A stretch of DNA of 64,000 nucleotides, taken from Knufia peltigerae (Eukaryota; Ascomycota; Eurotiomycetes; Chaetothyriales; Trichomeriaceae). Positions within the stretch are counted from its first letter, which is position 1; each line of letters opens with the position of its first letter. Below, piece after piece: positions 44,143-55,863 of the stretch. The stretch lies in contig JAPDRN010000010.1 of NCBI GenBank assembly GCA_030247855.1, forward strand, positions 248,001-312,000, in the 5' to 3' direction. Made by a program: the position numbers and the translations under genes. Under the pieces are notes generated by a model. It was given only the letters and a program-made list of their open reading frames with translations. It did not search any database and had not been told where the DNA came from.

Positions 44143-45864
44143 ATGCTAATGAACACATACTCTTCACGGTTATGGCTTTCGCTCAGACCGCCGCCGCCGC
44201 CGTCATCATCCTCACAAATCGCAAGCCTTGTTGGTAAACCACGACGACGACGACCATTGTGCGCTGCTGCGGCAAGGTACTATTCCCAGCACCATGCTGC
44301 TGCTGCACCCAACAACACCAACAATGACGGCCGACCGCGTAGTCCCACGATAGCAATCATCGGCTCTGGGCCGGCCGGGTTCTACACTGCTCAAAAGGTG
44401 ATGAGGGAACTCAAGGGGACCAAGGTGGACATGTACGAACAATTACCTGTACCTTTTGGTCTGGTCAGGTTCGGAGTCGCACCGGATCATCCAGAGGTAA
44501 AGGTTAGTCAGTCGATCTGAGTAAAGTCTCGTCCCCGGGGGACGGCGAGGGACGCTTGTGGCGACTTCTGCTGACGTCTCCGACGGACAAAATAGAATGT
44601 ACAAGACACTTTCCAAGACATCGCGGCGTCTCCAGATTACAACTTTATCGGAAACGTGAACCTCGGACACGACCTGCCTCTTCCCTTGCTTGCGAAACAT
44701 TACGATGCCATAGTGTTCGCCTACGGAGCGTCCAAAGATCGAAAGATTGGGTTGGAAGGAGAAAACAAATCACACGTATACTCTGCCCGGGCGTTTGTAG
44801 GGTGGTACAACGGTCTCCCCGAGTACCGAGACCTGGACCCGGACTTGACGGCCGGCGACACGGCGGTGGTCGTGGGACAGGGGAACGTCGCGTTGGACGT
44901 GGCGAGGACGCTGTTGAGCAAGCTCGACCAACTGGAAAAGACGGACATGACGGAATACGCACTCGACAGGTTGTCTCGAAGCACCATCAGGCACGTCCAC
45001 GTCGTCGGCCGCCGAGGACCCATGCAGGCGGCTTTCACGATCAAAGAGGTCAGGGAACTACTACATCTGGACGACGTCAATTTTGAACCCATCCCGGAGA
45101 GTCTTTTCCCGCAGGACCTGAAGAGTCTACCTCGTCCCAAGAGACGGTTGATGGAACTGCTGAAAAAGGGCAGCCCCGTCAAGGAAGGAGCCACCAAATC
45201 TTGGTCTTTGGATTTTCTTCTGTCTCCGAAGTCACTGTCGCGGTCGGCGTCGGACACGGACAAACTCGAAGGGGTGGTGTTTTCCAGGACGAAACTTGAC
45301 GACCCAGACTCCCCCGGCTCCAAAGTTACGAGCACCGACGAAACGAGGCTCATCCCTGCGTCGACGCTGTTCCGATCGATAGGTTACAAGGCCGAAGCCA
45401 TACCGGGCATGAGGGACATCGGGGCCGACTTTGACGAACACAGGGGGACCGTCCGACATGACGGTTCTGGACGAGTGTACCCCGTCGAAGACCCTCAGAA
45501 GGACAACGACGCCGACAACCAGAATGCGAGCTTATACTGCTCTGGTTGGGTCAAGCGTGGTCCGACCGGTGTCATCGCCAGTACCATGACGGATGCTTTC
45601 GAGACCGCCGAGGCTATTGTCCAGGACTGGAAGAAGAAGGTGACGTTCGGGTCGGATCATCACGTCCCTCTCCCACGACCCGGTCGCGCAGGCTGGAAGG
45701 GTGTGCAAGCGGACGCCGCGGCCCTCAATCTACCTCTCAGACCCGTCCATTGGTCCAGTTGGCAAAAGATCGACGCCGCCGAGAGATCCGTCGGTGCAGC
45801 TCACGGTAAACCGAGGGAGAAATTTGGCAGTGTCGATGAGATGCTACAAGTTTCGAGGGGATGA
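44143..45864 (+). CDS. arh1: NADPH:adrenodoxin oxidoreductase, mitochondrial (ARH1/FDXR)
   Basis: Two exons: 44143-44502 and 44596-45864 (GTTAGT donor, AAATAG acceptor, phase 0); product 542 aa. An Arg/Ser-rich N-terminus with no acidic residues (residues 1-55, MLMNTYSSRLWLSLRPPPPP) is a plausible mitochondrial presequence. FAD-binding IAIIGSGPAGFYTAQKVMRE follows, then LPVPFGLVRFGVAPDHPEVK. ARAFVGWYNGLPE and the NADPH-binding VVVGQGNVALDVARTLL with HVVGRRGPMQAAFTIKEVRE are diagnostic. The end has SGWVKRGPTGVIASTM. It feeds electrons from NADPH to ferredoxin for Fe-S cluster and heme A synthesis. It is tail-to-tail with L2HGDH, 215 bp apart. Confidence 0.95.
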
Positions 45865-45979
45865 TGAACATGGTACCCCGTCGCGGACATGATACGCCTA
45901 CGAGTACTCATATATACCCAAGAATAACATGTAAGATATTAGATTAAAGAAGTGGTTTCGAATTGTAGACGACTTGTCT

Positions 45980-46021
<42 letters not shown>
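45980..46021. repeat. (ATC)14 microsatellite between two mitochondrial flavoprotein genes
   Basis: Fourteen perfect ATC units in the short spacer between the ARH1 and L2HGDH stops. Confidence 0.9.
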
Positions 46022-46079
46022 GCCTCCGGCACGATACCTGGGTACAAAGGTTGTTCCAAGCTTTACTGTTTTGGCAATG

Positions 46080-47752
46080 TCATACCTTTGCCTTTTCACC
46101 GTACAAGATGTCCTCGACGCGTTCGGCGATGGCCAAGGAGCTGGTCAGCCCGGGACTCTCGATGCCCAACAGGTTCACGAACCCGGGGAACCCTTCTTCT
46201 TCACGGACGATGAAATCCTCGAACCCTTTGCCGTCGACACCGAACGTGCCGCTACTTCCCCTGCTCAGTTTCGGCCTGACGCCGCAATAGTCAAGGTCGA
46301 TGGCTCCGACGTCGACGCCGGGCAGATAGGTTCGGATGACTTTGATGGCGTCCTCGAGCCGCGCGGGGTTCGGGGTCAGGTCAGTAGGGTCGTCCACCCA
46401 CTCGACGTCGGGGCCGAACCTGGCTCGGCCGCCCATGTCGAGGGTCAAGTGGGTGCCCAACCCTCCCAGACCCGGGGTCGGGGCGGGGTACAACAGAGTC
46501 TTGACTTTTGGTCTGGACGCGGCGTAGGAAAAATAAGTGCCCTTTGCGAAGAAGGCCGTCCTGTGTCGGTCAGGCGGGAGGACCATGTTGTTTATGTTCA
46601 TCGCACCCAAACCTGCCGCGTTGATCAAACATTCGGCCGTGATGGTATCTTCACCTCCCGCTCCGTCACGGCTGCGTGTGCGGATCTCATAAGATCCTAT
46701 TGTACTACTGCCGTCGTTGCCGGTACCGGTACGGACCGGTTCAATGCCGGTCACGACGGTGTGCAAGACCTGATCCCCACCTAGGTCGTCCAGGTCACCT
46801 TCCAAATACGACATGAGAGCGTGAGAGTCTACGATTCCTGTTGTCGGGGATTCGAGGACACCCGCTTCGGCGCGCACGTCGGGTTCTCGCTCTTGAATCT
46901 CCCGACGCGACAGGAAATTTGTAGGGACGTCGATCGATCTGGTAAAGGTGTGGAGGTCCTCTAGGTGTCGCATCTGTCGTTCGTCCTGTGCGAGGATCCA
47001 CTTTTTCGTGCGCCGGTAAGGGATGGATTTGCTCTCGCAGAGGTCGTAGAGAAGATTTTTCCCTCGGATGCAGAGCTTGGTCTTTAGACTCGAAGGGCCG
47101 TAGTAGATGCCCGCGTGAATCACCTGTGACAAAAGGACTCTCGTGTTAGTCGAGGGCCAGCCTGCTTCTGCTTCCACTTCCGTCGATGACGATGCCAAAA
47201 AGGGGGCAGGTGTTGTGTTGTCAAAGTATATGCCTGACCTGGTAGGGAGGGAGGAGGTGTTTGATATGGTACGTTGTGCATCCAGATGACCGAGTGTACA
47301 TACCTCTGAATTCCTACTACTGGTTTCGGTCCCTACCGAACCATGCCTCTCGATCAATATCGTACTCGTCCCGGTCCGTCTGGCCAGTTGACGAGCGACC
47401 GCAAGACCTACCACGCCACCTCCGATGATCTAAAGAAGTACAGGGTCGACGATCCCCAAGTCAGCTTTCCAGAACAGACACGACTGGAGAAAAACAAAAA
47501 AGAAAAAACAAATAGCTATTGCCGTATTTCATTTCGACAAAGGAGGTGAACCAAACTTACAGCGTGAGTAAAATCTGCATGATGTGTCCTCGAGGTCGAA
47601 AATGTCCTCTTGATCCCAGAAGACGAGTGGCCGTGGCGAGGCTGTCGTTGTAGTGGTAGTGGTAGTGGTAGTGGTAGTGGTAGTGGTAGTAGTGGTAGTA
47701 GTGATTGTCGCAGAGTGTTTCCACTTCTCGACCTCGTGAAGACCTTTTCCAT
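46080..47752 (-). CDS. L2HGDH: L-2-hydroxyglutarate dehydrogenase, mitochondrial
   Basis: Three exons: 47752..47561, 47429..47304 and 47123..46080, both introns phase 0; product 453 aa. The N-terminus is a basic presequence containing an odd Leu-Pro repeat (LPLPLPLPLPLPLQ) coded by a GGTAGT microsatellite. The FAD motif is IIGGGVVGLAVARQLARR (from residue 65). VIHAGIYYGPSSLKTKLC and the C-terminal DYCGVRPKLS with NLLGIESPGLTSSLAIAE are the family hallmarks. The enzyme oxidises L-2-hydroxyglutarate to 2-oxoglutarate (metabolite repair). Oddity: the second intron (180 nt) is a multiple of three with no stop, so retention would add 60 residues inside the FAD domain. GTATGT/CACAG ends and homology favour splicing. 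Confidence 0.92.
47651..47703. repeat. GGTAGT/GTA hexanucleotide repeat coding for Leu-Pro in a targeting sequence
   Basis: About seven GGTAGT-like units in the presequence of L2HGDH. On the coding strand they give alternating Leu and Pro codons. Confidence 0.85.
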
Positions 47753-48637
47753 CTTTTCTTCAAAGAATCAACAAGATCTGGTCAATCCTCTTAGAATGTC
47801 TTGACCGAGATTGAGAGAAAAACAAAAGGGAAATTCGTATCTCATCTCATGCGAAAGTTGATTGATGGGAAGCCGGTGTCGTTCGAAGTAGTTGCGGTGT
47901 AGCGGGAGGGACCAGAGGTAAAGAAGAGACTCCGATCTCTTGTTGGTGACAAAATCTTGGAAAGGCGCCTTGTTATACCCGTACTGGTTACTATGTAACG
48001 ACTAATATGGTCGATGTTTACGTTTAATCCCAGAGTACTCGTAGAAGGCGTCTCGACAGGGGCTGAACGACAGGGGCTGAACCGTTTTCGATCTTGGCTT
48101 GATCAACGGAACTGGATTCGAGGTCGACTTGAGCAATACAAAAGTACTCTCGCAAACATTCTCAAACATAAATATTTTACAATCAAACGATGCGGTTGCA
48201 ATTCTAGGTATATACTTAAGAGCAACCGTGAGTCAAAATTATAGAAGGCATTGCCGATAACGCGCGGGGGAAATTTGATAATACCTGATTCCGTACGGAG
48301 TAATGATAACCGCTTCAGCCTCGTTACTGATAAATGGTCGACGTGGAACTCCATAGTCGATGAGCTATCCAAGCTCCTTGCCTTCGTGGCATGATTTCTA
48401 TGTACAATTACGTGATGCTTTCCTCGTTTCCTCGAACGAGGTTCTCAAAACCTCAAGTGCTTCGTTGTGCCAATCTTCTCTATCGCGGCACCCAGGGCTG
48501 AAAATTAACTGCTGTCATGCATGTCTCCTCGTCTCCAACGACGAGTTCGTTGCTATGTACAGTTCTTTGCCATCGTCGCTCAAAAGTACGATTTCAAGCG
48601 GGGAAACAAAAAAAGACGTAAACGCTCAGAGTTGTAT
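47753..48637. promoter_or_regulatory. Intergenic region, L2HGDH promoter and CYP61 3' flank
   Basis: About 0.9 kb. A TACGGAGTA word (reverse of TACTCCGTA) lies at 48294-48302. Short ORFs without motifs. Confidence 0.5.
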
Positions 48638-50398
48638 CTAAGCTCGGTCCGTAAAGGTCAGCTTGCAATGATCCTGTATGTTTAGTTAGCCAATATTCCG
48701 CAAAGTCAGCAAAGAGTCCAATCTTACCTGAGGAAAGATAGTGGCAAAAACTTCAATATCTTCGCTGATAGCGGTTGGCTCATGCACCCAATCCAACAGT
48801 ATGCTGGCCTTCCCAATCATCGCCATCAGATTCAATTGAGCATAGGTCTGGCCCAAACAATGATGAGGTCCAGTGCCAAATACCAACCAATTCTTGACCT
48901 GCTTGTCCGCGTCGCCAGTGATCCATCGTTCAGGAATAAAGTTGTCGGGATCTGGATAGGCTTCGGGATCATGGGTTGCAGGCCAAAGTGCTGGAATCAC
49001 CATAGAACCCTTCTTCACAGTGTAGTTCTCTGACATCGGGAAGTCCTTTTTGGCAACGTATGGCACGAAAATGACTGGAGGACGATAACGAAGAGTCTCC
49101 TTCACAACTGCCCTTGTCCATACCATGGATTCCAGCATGTCCATGTCGAATGGCTTGTTACGGTCGCCGCCTCGAAGGGCAAGGTTTTCCTCTCGAACTT
49201 TGGCCAGGATCTCGGGTCGGTCAGCCATGATCTGGAACAACCAGGTACAAGCACTCGATGTCGCATCTTGGGACGCGAACAACAGAGTGAAGATGGTCTG
49301 GGATATCTCCATGTCGCTGAATTCTCGAAGCACTTGGGCTGGCTTCTCTGACGAGTCGACGTTCTCGCCTCTTGCAATGCGCTCCTTGTATCTGGCCGAA
49401 TCTTGCATTTGCTTGACCCACGCATCCATGGTACAAGAGACAGAACCGCCAGCCGCCATGCGTACCTTGGACTTAGCTGCACACTTGGCGAACTCGTCCA
49501 TGACCATGTCGCATGCCTTCTTCCCATACCAAGTTTTGGTGAAGGGAATGATGATGGGGAAGTTGACCAGTTCCAATGACGCGGTGATCAGATAATAGTC
49601 CTCAGCAATTTTCTTCACGACCTCGTCGCTCATGTAGTGACCGACAAAGGTTCTGCATGAAACAGCGGTCATAAGTTCTCGCAGGATGGGCATCCACGGC
49701 TTAGGCTTCATATCGTTCTCCTTGGACTCATTGACAAAGGTCTTGAAATATTTGCTGTAAACTTCCTCTTGTCCTGGCAGATAGGCTTCCAACGCTTGAC
49801 GGGTAAAGAGTCCGTTCAGGCCTTTGCGGTAGTCGACATGCTCTCGGCCATCGAGAAAGACCCAGTTGGTTGGCCGGAGGAGCTTGGGAGCAATGTCAAC
49901 CACGGTAGGTTTGAGGAACGCGGGTGAATTGAAGATCTTTCTCGCCGTATCCCGGGAAGCGCCAATGACCACGAATCTGAAAGCATTATTAGCCAAACGA
50001 GGCTACGGACAGCAACCAACTGTGCTTACTTGTGGAAGACGGAAACGCAGCTCAAGTCGCCGCTTTCCCACTTCTGTTTGTATTTTTGGAAGGACGGGTG
50101 CATTGATTCGAGAAAAGGTCCCATAAACGGTAGTTTCCATGCTGGTCCAACGATGCCATGCTTTTGATATTGATAACTACCTGTATCATAGTTAGTTGTT
50201 GGGATCGTAACGACTACTCGGTGTAATCTCACATTGATCGTATGCAATCAGTAGTGCCAAAACGGTAAACAAGACTGTCCAAACATTGAGCTGGGAGACC
50301 ACCCTGCCCACCAGCCCCGAGGCATTGGCGGCCTGAATCTTTAACTGGGCATCGGCGAGGGGGGATGTGAAGGTGGTTCGATTGGCGACAATATCCAT
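48638..50398 (-). CDS. erg5: Sterol C-22 desaturase, cytochrome P450 CYP61 (ERG5)
   Basis: Four exons: 50398..50233, 50180..50030, 49976..48728 and 48673..48638, all in frame; product 533 aa. The N-terminal ER anchor is about residues 36-53 (LNVWTVLFTVLALLIAYD). P450 signatures are the I-helix (LLFASQDATSSACTWLF), ExxR in VVKETLRYRPP, PERW in NFIPERWITG, and the heme loop FGTGPHHCLGQTYA (Cys479). The substrate-recognition blocks HGIVGPAWKLPFMGPFLES, FLDGREHVDYRKGLN are the CYP61 hallmark. It introduces the C22-C23 double bond in ergosterol synthesis. The last exon codes only 11 residues (DHCKLTFTDRA) behind a 54-nt intron. Confidence 0.96.
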
Positions 50399-51390
50399 GG
50401 CGAAGGATTGACTTGGGTAGGGTCGCGCGGGCCGATTGTCGAATGAGGACGACGCTGTTCCTGGCAATGACAGCGCGAAGATGTCACTACGCCAACACCG
50501 ATGGTGGAAACGAGTGTTTTAAAGCAAAAGCACTTTCGCTCGGTAGGGAGTACAAACACAGAAAAAGAGAGAAGGCGATGAAGTACGGAGGAGTAGTAGT
50601 AGTAGTAGTAGTAGGAAGAGGGAGATAAAAAAGGTAGTGAGGATGGGGAGAGCGAAAGTCCAAACGCAGGTGGGGATCGAGGAATGTACAGTAAAGACTC
50701 CTTTCGCAACTCCGTTGTTTTTTACACCGCCAAAAGAACTGTCAAGTGGTGGAAAGATCTACTACGGTCCGTACGGAGTACTTGTATTGTACGCAGTAGG
50801 TGGTGTACAGTCTATTCCGTGGGTGGTTGGTACCTGTACATACAAGCACTCGGTACTCCGTGGACGCTGCTGTTAGGCGAGATGGGCAATTTTTTCTCTC
50901 CCCGGACCGACTCTGCCGTGGGAGATTGACACGAAAAGGTGCCCCCCTTGTCCCTGTGCGTTATGCCTGGCTTCTATTGGCCTTAACGAGCCTCACTAGT
51001 CCAAGATCCCCATCGGTTCAGCCAAATCCGAATCGCGTCACTCAACATTTGCCAGCATCGCACCACTCAGAAACACCAGCCATAAACACCACACCACCAT
51101 CCTTAGTCATCATACTACAACACACTCTGTGGTTATGTTACTCGGGTACCTGAAGGTATCTTGGTAGAATGGTCTTTTCTATATGTACCACAAAAAGGAT
51201 GCTCCGGTGAGATCATACACCCAGAAACAGTAGAGAGAAGATTCTCCCAATCTGGCCATCATCATCAATTTATCAATCATCATCCTACAGTACGCCATTT
51301 GCCATGCCCCTCCAATAATACAAATGTTCTTTTTCCTCCTATCGTCATCACTATTGTTCAATAAGTACTTTTATCCCCTAGGACATATAT
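50399..51390. promoter_or_regulatory. CYP61 upstream and eIF5B 3' region
   Basis: About 1 kb. It holds a GTA microsatellite (50592-50614) and a cluster of TACGGAGTA-type words: an exact one at 50772-50780, and near matches at 50584 and 50854. No gene seen. Confidence 0.6.
50592..50614. repeat. (GTA/AGT)n microsatellite
   Basis: About seven units upstream of the CYP61 start, probably in its promoter or leader. Confidence 0.8.
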
Positions 51391-54300
51391 CTAAGGAATG
51401 TCAAACAGCGGCTTCATCTTCCTGATCAATGACCATTCTTCCTTGGTCACTTCATCTCGATAGAACTCCTTCAAGGTGTCGATCGAATTTCGAGAGATCA
51501 ACGAATACAATGTATCCTTCTCGTCGAGTTGTCGACCATACAAGGGCTGGTTGGGTCCTTCAATCTTCACCGCAACGGCCGGCTGGCCCTTTTTGCAGAT
51601 TGGGATGGCTTTGTGTTCTCGCTCAATTGTAGTTCTGTTGAATGTCAGTAGTGGTCAAAAACAAGGCAGCTTGCGTGATACTCACACTCTACCCAAGGAA
51701 ACGATTTCCTTCACGTGCGTCACAGGATTTGTTCTGACAGCAGCAATTGGCGTCAGAGGTCGAAGATTTCCGTCCACAACATCGACACCGACGACGATAG
51801 GGTCTTTCTTGTTGAAAACCTGCAATGGATGGAGGACGCATGGGAAGACAGCGTTGAGCTTACTCTCCTCTTTGCGTTGTTCGGCAAGTTGATTCCGATA
51901 CTTAGTGAAGTCGTCGAAAAGGTGATAAATGATGTCGGCGGTGAAAATCTTGATGCCGTTCTCGTCTGCGTACGATTGTGCTTCCTTGTCTACTTTGACA
52001 TCGAAGCAGAGCATGACCGCAAACTCCTTGGCCTTTTCCAGCATAGTACCCGCCATCATCACGTCGCGTTTGAAAACAGGTCCGATTGAAATGTTTGCCA
52101 CGGGGATCTTCATGTCTTTTAAGAATTTCAACAAGGCTTCCAGGGAACCCAGTGTTGAAGCCTGTACGCTGACACCGCGGTTATCCTTAGACACAGCGGT
52201 AAGTAGTTTCTGAAGATCACCCATCACATCATCTTCCAGATCTTCTTCGTCATCTTGAGGCCCAACCACAAGTAGTCGGGAACCAGCAATCGCACCTTCC
52301 AGGTCATTGGCCGCAATCTTGACACCGAGGGCTGCCTTGACCTCCTTGTTGTGCACGTACGCCGACTTGAGACGAAGTTCCTTAAGCGGTGCAGGCGTTA
52401 ACAGCGCTCGAATATTCGTGGCGATTGGCCCGTTGATACCACACAAGACTATTCGATCACCTTCACGTAGGACACCATTCGATAAGATGACATCGATCGT
52501 CGTACCAAGACCTTCAATGACTTTGACTTCAAGAATGGTGGCTTCAACTTCAGACAGATACATAAGACTAGAGGTCATACGTTCTTGGGTCAGAGTGACC
52601 AAAAGCTTCAGCATATCAGGGATACCTTCGCCAGTATGCGCCGAGGTTGGGACTAGCGAGACAAATCTTCTCATATCATTGTTCTCGTAGTAAAGCTCGG
52701 CATTAAATCCTTGCTCCGCAAAGGCAAGCTTGGTTTTGTCGAGTCGATCCTTGAACTCGTTGACGACGCCCTTGTTCTGCATGGCCAAGCTTTCCTGGAA
52801 ACCGTTGTTATCGATCTTCCTCCAGCCGTACAATCGGTCGATCTTGTTGAGCGCCACGATAAAGGGAATCTTTCGCTCTCTAAGAAGGTTCATGGACTCA
52901 ATAGTCTGTGGTTCGAGACCGTGCATGATATCGACCACCAAGATGGCAATATTACATAGCGAAGAACCGCGAGAACGTAGATTAGAAAAGGACTCGTGGC
53001 CGGGGGTATCGATGACGAGAAGACCAGGTACCTTGAATTCGAACTTGCCATCCTTGTTGACGACAGCTGTTTTCTGTTGTAAGGCCTCAACAGGGAAATA
53101 GGTTGCACCAATTTGTTGCGTAATACCACCAGCTTCACCCTCTTGGACGTTTGTTTGTCGAATCTTGTCAAGCAACTTCGTCTTACCAGTATCGACGTGG
53201 CCAAGAATACAGCAGATAGGTGATCGCAGGTTATCTTTGGACCGAGCTGCAAGGGCTTCTTCGTGTGCCTTTTGTCTTCGAGCAGCAGCCTCTGCTTTTC
53301 TTTGGGCGATTGCTCGTTGATTAGAGGTTTGCTCTTCGTCATCCGAAGAGTCCTCATCGGATGTGTCGGACTCAATTGGCCTCTCTTTAGGCGGTGGTCC
53401 ATCTCGAAGTGGCAAGGCTGAGGTTCTCGATGGTTTGGTTGCGGTACCGTTGGTTGCAGCTTTGGCATCTCCATTGACTGCCGACTCACCTGCTTCCTCA
53501 TCTGAATCGGCATCCCAACTGTCCTTGACATCTTCATCTGCAGCCTTCTCCCAGTCGTCAACCTCAGAATCTTCATCATTTCCAGCCTTAGCAGCTGCGG
53601 CGGCAGCAGCAGCCGCTTCGGCCTCTTTGGCAAGTCTCTGACGTTCAGCTGCAGCAGCTTCAGCTTCTTGTCTAGCTTTTTCTGCAGCGGCCTCCAAGTC
53701 AATTTCTTCTTTCTTTGGGCCTTTGCGCTTCTTGTCAAAGGCAGGCTTCTTCTTCTCTTCCGTTGTCTCAGTCAGACCTGCAACCTTGACGCCTGCTTCT
53801 AGCATCTGTTGCAAGCGAAGTTCTTGCTGCTGCTTACGTTTCCTGTCTGCCTCAGATAGTAACTTGCCTTCCTTTCTAAGTTGCTCTTTCTTCTCCTTCT
53901 CCTTTTCCTTCTTTCGCTGTCTGGCTTCAGCTTTCTTCGACTCCTCTTCAGCTTCTTTTCGTAGTCGTTCCGCTTCCACAGCTTTCTCTTCAGCCTCTAT
54001 TCTGGCTTCCTCTTCTCTTTGTCTTGCAAGAGCTTCTTGCTGCTTCTGGATGGCAGCAAGATGTGCGGGAACCTTTCTCTTTTTGCCGCCCTTGTCTGCC
54101 TCTGTTGCAGCTTCAATTTTCTTTTCCTCCACAGGTTTCACTTCCTCAGCCTTAGGCGCAGGTGTTGGTGCTGTAGTCTTCTTTTTGGCGGCTTGTTCCT
54201 TCTTTCGCTGCTTCTCTCGCTCTTTCTTCTCTCGTTCCTTTTCCTTCTTTGATTTGACGCCACCTCCCTCGCCATCATCTGCGTCATCGGCTTGTTTCTT

Positions 54301-54654
54301 GTTACCTTTGTTCTTCTTTGCATTCCCAGCGAAAACATCATCCTCATCATCGAGCGTGGCTTCGGCGGGAGCCTTTGCGGCGAAATCTTCGGCAGGGGGT
54401 GTAGGAGCAGCACTATCGGCATCTTCGCCTTCAACAAAGTCGTTGACGGGTTTGCCCTTCTTTGCACGCTTATCCCTGTTTTTTCTGAGCGCAGCCATCA
54501 AGCCGCCGGCATTGACTTCCTCCTCGGCCGCATCCTGATCAGCTTCGACCTGTTTGGCATCCGCGGTGGCTTGGGCAATAGGATCGATGGTCTCGCCCAT
54601 GTCGGCATCCCAATCGTCCGCCTGCTTTTTGCCTCCCTTCTTCTTGGGTGCCAT
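51391..54654 (-). CDS. fun12: Translation initiation factor eIF5B (Fun12)
   Basis: Two exons: 54654..51686 and 51634..51391 (GTGAGT donor, CAACAG acceptor, phase 2); product 1070 aa. Residues 1-470 are low-complexity Lys/Glu/Ala-rich, as usual for fungal eIF5B. The GTPase domain starts near 478, with G1 GHVDTGKTKLLD, G3 DTPGHE and G4 ALNKIDRLYGW. EF-Tu-like domain II (EATILEVKVIEGLGTTIDV) and domain III (VQASTLGSLEALLKFLKD) follow. The C-terminal domain reads VVGVDVVDGNLRPLTPIA, and the last exon supplies the SLISRNSIDTLKEFYRDEV helix. eIF5B joins the 60S subunit to the 48S complex. Confidence 0.96.
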
Positions 54655-55863
54655 GGTTGTGATTAATTCTTATGAGGTGAGGAGATTATGTTAGGGTATG
54701 AAGCGTGCACCATGGGATGCGGATGCATTCAGTCGAACGTAAAATCGATGATTGGGGACGAGAACAACCTCGAATGTTCAGACGACGGACAGTTGTCGAC
54801 AGAAGGCAAGTTTGGAATGCCTATTGCCACAGTCACTGTTGAAAAAGAATGAGAGCCGGATTTAAGAGATGTCTTTCGTGCGTGGGTAAAGACGATGGTG
54901 GGGTTTTTGCAACCAAACTGCAAGTTTCGTCACTGGTGAAGCATCAGCCTCGGAGATCTTGGCGCTTCAAGCAACGTTACTCGTCCATATTGTACAGACA
55001 TGCAGAGTTGTTCTAGGTAGAGGTGCATGACTGAAGACGCTCATGCAGACGACGATGGTTTTCAAAGAACACCTGCGTGTATCCTCACAACGCACAACGT
55101 GATATGCGCCTATCTGAAAAACGTGAATGTGATCCTTCGTGACCTGGATGCCTATCACCAGGTGACATCTATTCAGCACAACATGACAACATGACAACCT
55201 CTAGTAGCTTATATCCTGTGCAAATTCGAGGAGGGAGACTGCGACTACAAGGCATAGAGATCCAATGGGTGGTCTTTAATGGCTCATCTCAGCCGATACA
55301 GCAACGTATATCAGACGAAGTTGAGGAAGGGCCCTGGAACTTTTTGCATAACACGGCCGTCCCTCAAGCATTCCACAAGTAGACTAGTACTGTATCTGGT
55401 GCTCGATGGGCCGTACCCTGCTTTCTTTGGGTCAAGTTGTCTTTCACAATCGGACAGCATAACCTCTAAACATGAAATGCACGTCGACGCTGCTGCTCTC
55501 GTAGGCACAGATACAAAAGGCACGTCAGGACTCAGATACTGCTCGAAAACGGCACATTAATGCCGGCTCCTAGACCACTGCTGGCTCAGGATCCTGGTGA
55601 ATGAATCGAGTTTTCCTCATCATAGTCCTAGAAGAACGTGGCAAAAACCCCTCTGTACTGCTTGAAGACCAAAAATGGTGTTGTGAAAGAGAACAAGTTG
55701 GAAATACAGCCTTAAATACTTCTGGTACAAGGGGTGCTGCCAAGACTCGCTCTGTGATTGAATGATAAAAGTCCGGATTTAGTCTTTCATTGTTCTATAA
55801 TCTTGACGTTGATGAGTCAGGCATGAGACGGCGACGATGGCCTTCTCTTGCTCTCTTCTGCTT
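54655..55863. promoter_or_regulatory. eIF5B promoter and GFA-gene 3' region (1.2 kb)
   Basis: Both neighbours lie on the minus strand. ORFs here are short (up to about 93 codons) and unrecognised. No gene called. Confidence 0.5.

Noticed and set aside
19361..50999. Shared 10-mer GCCTCACTAG in the PMT1/SF3A1 (19361) and CYP61 (50990) upstream regions
   Set aside because: Only two copies; in 64 kb many 10-mers occur twice by chance, so it is not evidence of co-regulation.
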